The notes under the pieces: generated by a model
What the model saw: only the letters and a program-made list of their open reading frames with translations
Databases searched by the model: none
Told to the model about the DNA's origin: nothing
Translations under genes and position numbers: made by a program
Shown here: positions 38,965 to 40,471 of the stretch, in pieces
Layout: each line of letters starts with the position of its first letter
How positions within the stretch are numbered: position 1 is the stretch's first letter
Origin: a virus
Direction: 5' to 3' (one strand)
IMG/VR virus record: IMGVR_UViG_3300047457_000379
Coordinates: 1 to 40,471 of that record
Length of the DNA: 40,471 nucleotides

Positions 38965-40471
38965 TATACAACCTCCATCTCTTTCTTAATGTTACCAATG
39001 GTAGAACAGATTGCCAATCCTAGTTCCATAATGGCAAATCCAACCAAAGAGAATTTATGATTAGAACCCATACGTCGCGCCATTTCCTTTGACCAGGGTT
39101 TAGCAAAGATATTGATTACACTAGTGAGCACCTTTGATTTGCGCATTTTCTCTACTACGGTTGGCGCCCAAGAGATATACCCATCATAAGTCTCTGGAGA
39201 TGTCATACGGATCATTTCGCCAAAGAGATCGTCATATTCATAAATCTCATCTGACATTAAACCTTGACGGTGCAGTTCAGTACAGATGACAGTACCGCCA
39301 CCGCCACCGCCGCCGCCTACTCCACCACCACCTCCCATACCGAAGGCATTAGAACTACCTTGACTTGCACTACTAGTTCTACCAGAACCAAGAACAATTG
39401 GTCCGCCAATTGCATTTGCGAGTTGGTCAGTCAATCCACCTGGTGCAAGATACTGGTTCATACCGCCACCTGCCATACCTTGTACAGTAGGCATCATTTG
39501 ACCACCAGCAACCATAGAACCCTGTTGTCCACCAACCATTCCAGTAAGAAGGTTCTGACGGGCAATGTTATTCTGGTCCAAACCAAGGTTATAATTCTGC
39601 GTACCTTGTGCTTGACCAAGATTATAATTCATAAGAGCTTGGTTCATACCAAGATTATAATCTTGATTGTTTCGGTTAAATGTATTTACATTTGAACCAT
39701 AACCAAGATTATAGTTCTGAGCATTCTGATTAAATGCATTTACATTTGAACCAAGTCCAAGGTTATAATTGAGATTCTGTTGGTTCTGAGTATTACCAAG
39801 TCCACCCATACCAAGATTATAAGTTTGGGCGTTCTGTGCGGCAGTATTACCAGCACCTAGCAAACCAAGATTATACTGTTGGTTACCAAGGTATCTCTGT
39901 ACATTTGCTTGGTCTGCTTGTCTAGCAATGTCAAGTTTCTGCGCAAGATCCTTATCGAATGTATTATAACCGACGTCAGTTAAGTTGCGTTGGAGATTCT
40001 GGTTGATACCTTGAAGCGCTCCCGCTTGGGCAATTCCCTGTCTGGATGAACCTGACATACCCGCTCTTGCAGCCCTTGCGTCCAACGCATTAAGAGACGT
40101 ACCGGCGGTTCGTAATGCATCAGTCTGCATTTGGTTCTTAAGTGCGTCCGCATAAGAGTTACCAGAACCTCCCATAATAGATTCGTAAATGCGCTGTTGA
40201 TTACTAGTCTGATTAGGATTAGTATCTTGCTGAACAAGTCCTGCCTGACCAAGGAGAGGATTATTAGTACCCCCTGAAAGTCTCATCTGATTTACAAGAT
40301 TAGACTGATTAGTGTTGATCTGTCCAGGAAGGTTTACGTCTGATCTATAACCAGGAAGATTCTGTACCGCTGCAGGTGCCATAAGTCCTTGATAACCAGG
40401 ACCTTGGGCATTCAACAATTGTTGATTACCACCACTAATCTGACGAGCGATATCCGCTCCACTAATACCTT
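38964..40471 (-). CDS. Internal virion / tail-associated Gly-Asn-rich protein, main part
   Basis: This is the larger part of the 585-residue gene that begins at 377 across the junction; the bases from 40345 are the duplicate of 1-127. The middle carries seven copies of a YNLG motif with Asn/Gln/Gly-rich spacers of about 12-16 residues, then a glycine tract, and a separate C-terminal domain (TVICTELHRQGLMSDEIYEY, then DGYISWAPTVVEKMRKS) that ends many phage tail and internal proteins and may be a processing or assembly module. The gene opens the block of internal virion proteins. Confidence 0.82.
   Translation of the reverse strand, partial: GISGADIARQISGGNQQLLNAQGPGYQGLMAPAAVQNLPGYRSDVNLPGQINTNQSNLVNQMRLSGGTNNPLLGQAGLVQQDTNPNQTSNQQRIYESIMGGSGNSYADALKNQMQTDALRTAGTSLNALDARAARAGMSGSSRQGIAQAGALQGINQNLQRNLTDVGYNTFDKDLAQKLDIARQADQANVQRYLGNQQYNLGLLGAGNTAAQNAQTYNLGMGGLGNTQNQQNLNYNLGLGSNVNAFNQNAQNYNLGYGSNVNTFNRNNQDYNLGMNQALMNYNLGQAQGTQNYNLGLDQNNIARQNLLTGMVGGQQGSMVAGGQMMPTVQGMAGGGMNQYLAPGGLTDQLANAIGGPIVLGSGRTSSASQGSSNAFGMGGGGGVGGGGGGGGTVICTELHRQGLMSDEIYEYDDLFGEMIRMTSPETYDGYISWAPTVVEKMRKSKVLTSVINIFAKPWSKEMARRMGSNHKFSLVGFAIMELGLAICSTIGNIKKEMEVV
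40345..40471. repeat. Terminal overlap of circular assembly, right copy
   Basis: Exact duplicate of positions 1-127. Removing one copy gives a closed circle of 40,344 bp and restores the internal virion protein gene that starts at 377 and ends at 38964. Confidence 0.95.

Noticed and set aside
40345-40471. True packaged direct terminal repeat
   Set aside because: A gene passes in frame through the junction and 127 bp is a typical assembler overlap, so an assembly artefact is more likely.

Overview
The window is the complete genome of a small lytic podovirus-like phage. The last 127 bases (40345-40471) repeat the first 127 exactly, and a long reading frame runs unbroken through that junction, so this is a circular assembly of about 40,344 bp of unique sequence opened inside a gene. 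Gene content is that of a short-tailed phage of a Gram-negative bacterium: P22-type portal, SU10-type (DUF5309) major capsid protein, internal virion proteins including one with a lysozyme domain, an M15 endolysin and its own family A DNA polymerase. I see no phage RNA polymerase, integrase or recognisable lysogeny repressor. The promoters I find are near-consensus sigma70 type. The host genus cannot be read from the sequence.

Layout. Late genes read leftwards from a promoter at about 14.7 kb: large terminase, portal, scaffold, major capsid protein, tail adaptor, tail fibre and collar proteins, lysis genes and tail hub. They continue through the circular junction into the internal/ejected virion proteins (40.3 to 33.3 kb) and stop at a convergent terminator at 33.2 kb. 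Early and middle genes read rightwards from 15.2 to 33.2 kb. The segment 14.7-15.2 kb between the two arms is a control region. It holds the leftward late promoter, two tandem 65-bp hairpin repeats, ten 9-bp iterons, a palindromic operator and the rightward early promoter. The probable small terminase gene lies apart from the large one, in reverse orientation within the early arm (16.3-16.8 kb), behind a promoter that shares a 16-bp core with the late promoter.

The rightward arm holds small accessory genes (15.2-19.6 kb), ending with an Acb2/Tad1-family protein likely to bind signalling nucleotides of CBASS or Thoeris defence. A structured leader with an early terminator follows. Then come replication and nucleotide metabolism: a primase-polymerase/helicase, an SNF2-type helicase, a MazG-like NTP pyrophosphatase, a DUF6378 protein, a thymidylate-synthase-family enzyme with the dCMP-type Asp and T4 gp42-like motifs, a clear homologue of T4 DNA beta-glucosyltransferase, a dCMP deaminase, an Enc34-type (DUF2815) ssDNA-binding protein, DNA polymerase, a DUF2800 nuclease, GIY-YIG and VRR-NUC nucleases and an ATP-dependent DNA ligase.

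The most notable system is the 24.4-27.4 kb cassette. Together its genes predict that the phage makes 5-hydroxymethyl-dCMP and glucosylates the resulting cytosine in its DNA, a T4-like shield against restriction in a genome about a quarter the size of T4. No dedicated hydroxymethyl-dCMP kinase is visible, so the pathway is either completed by the host or by an unrecognised gene.
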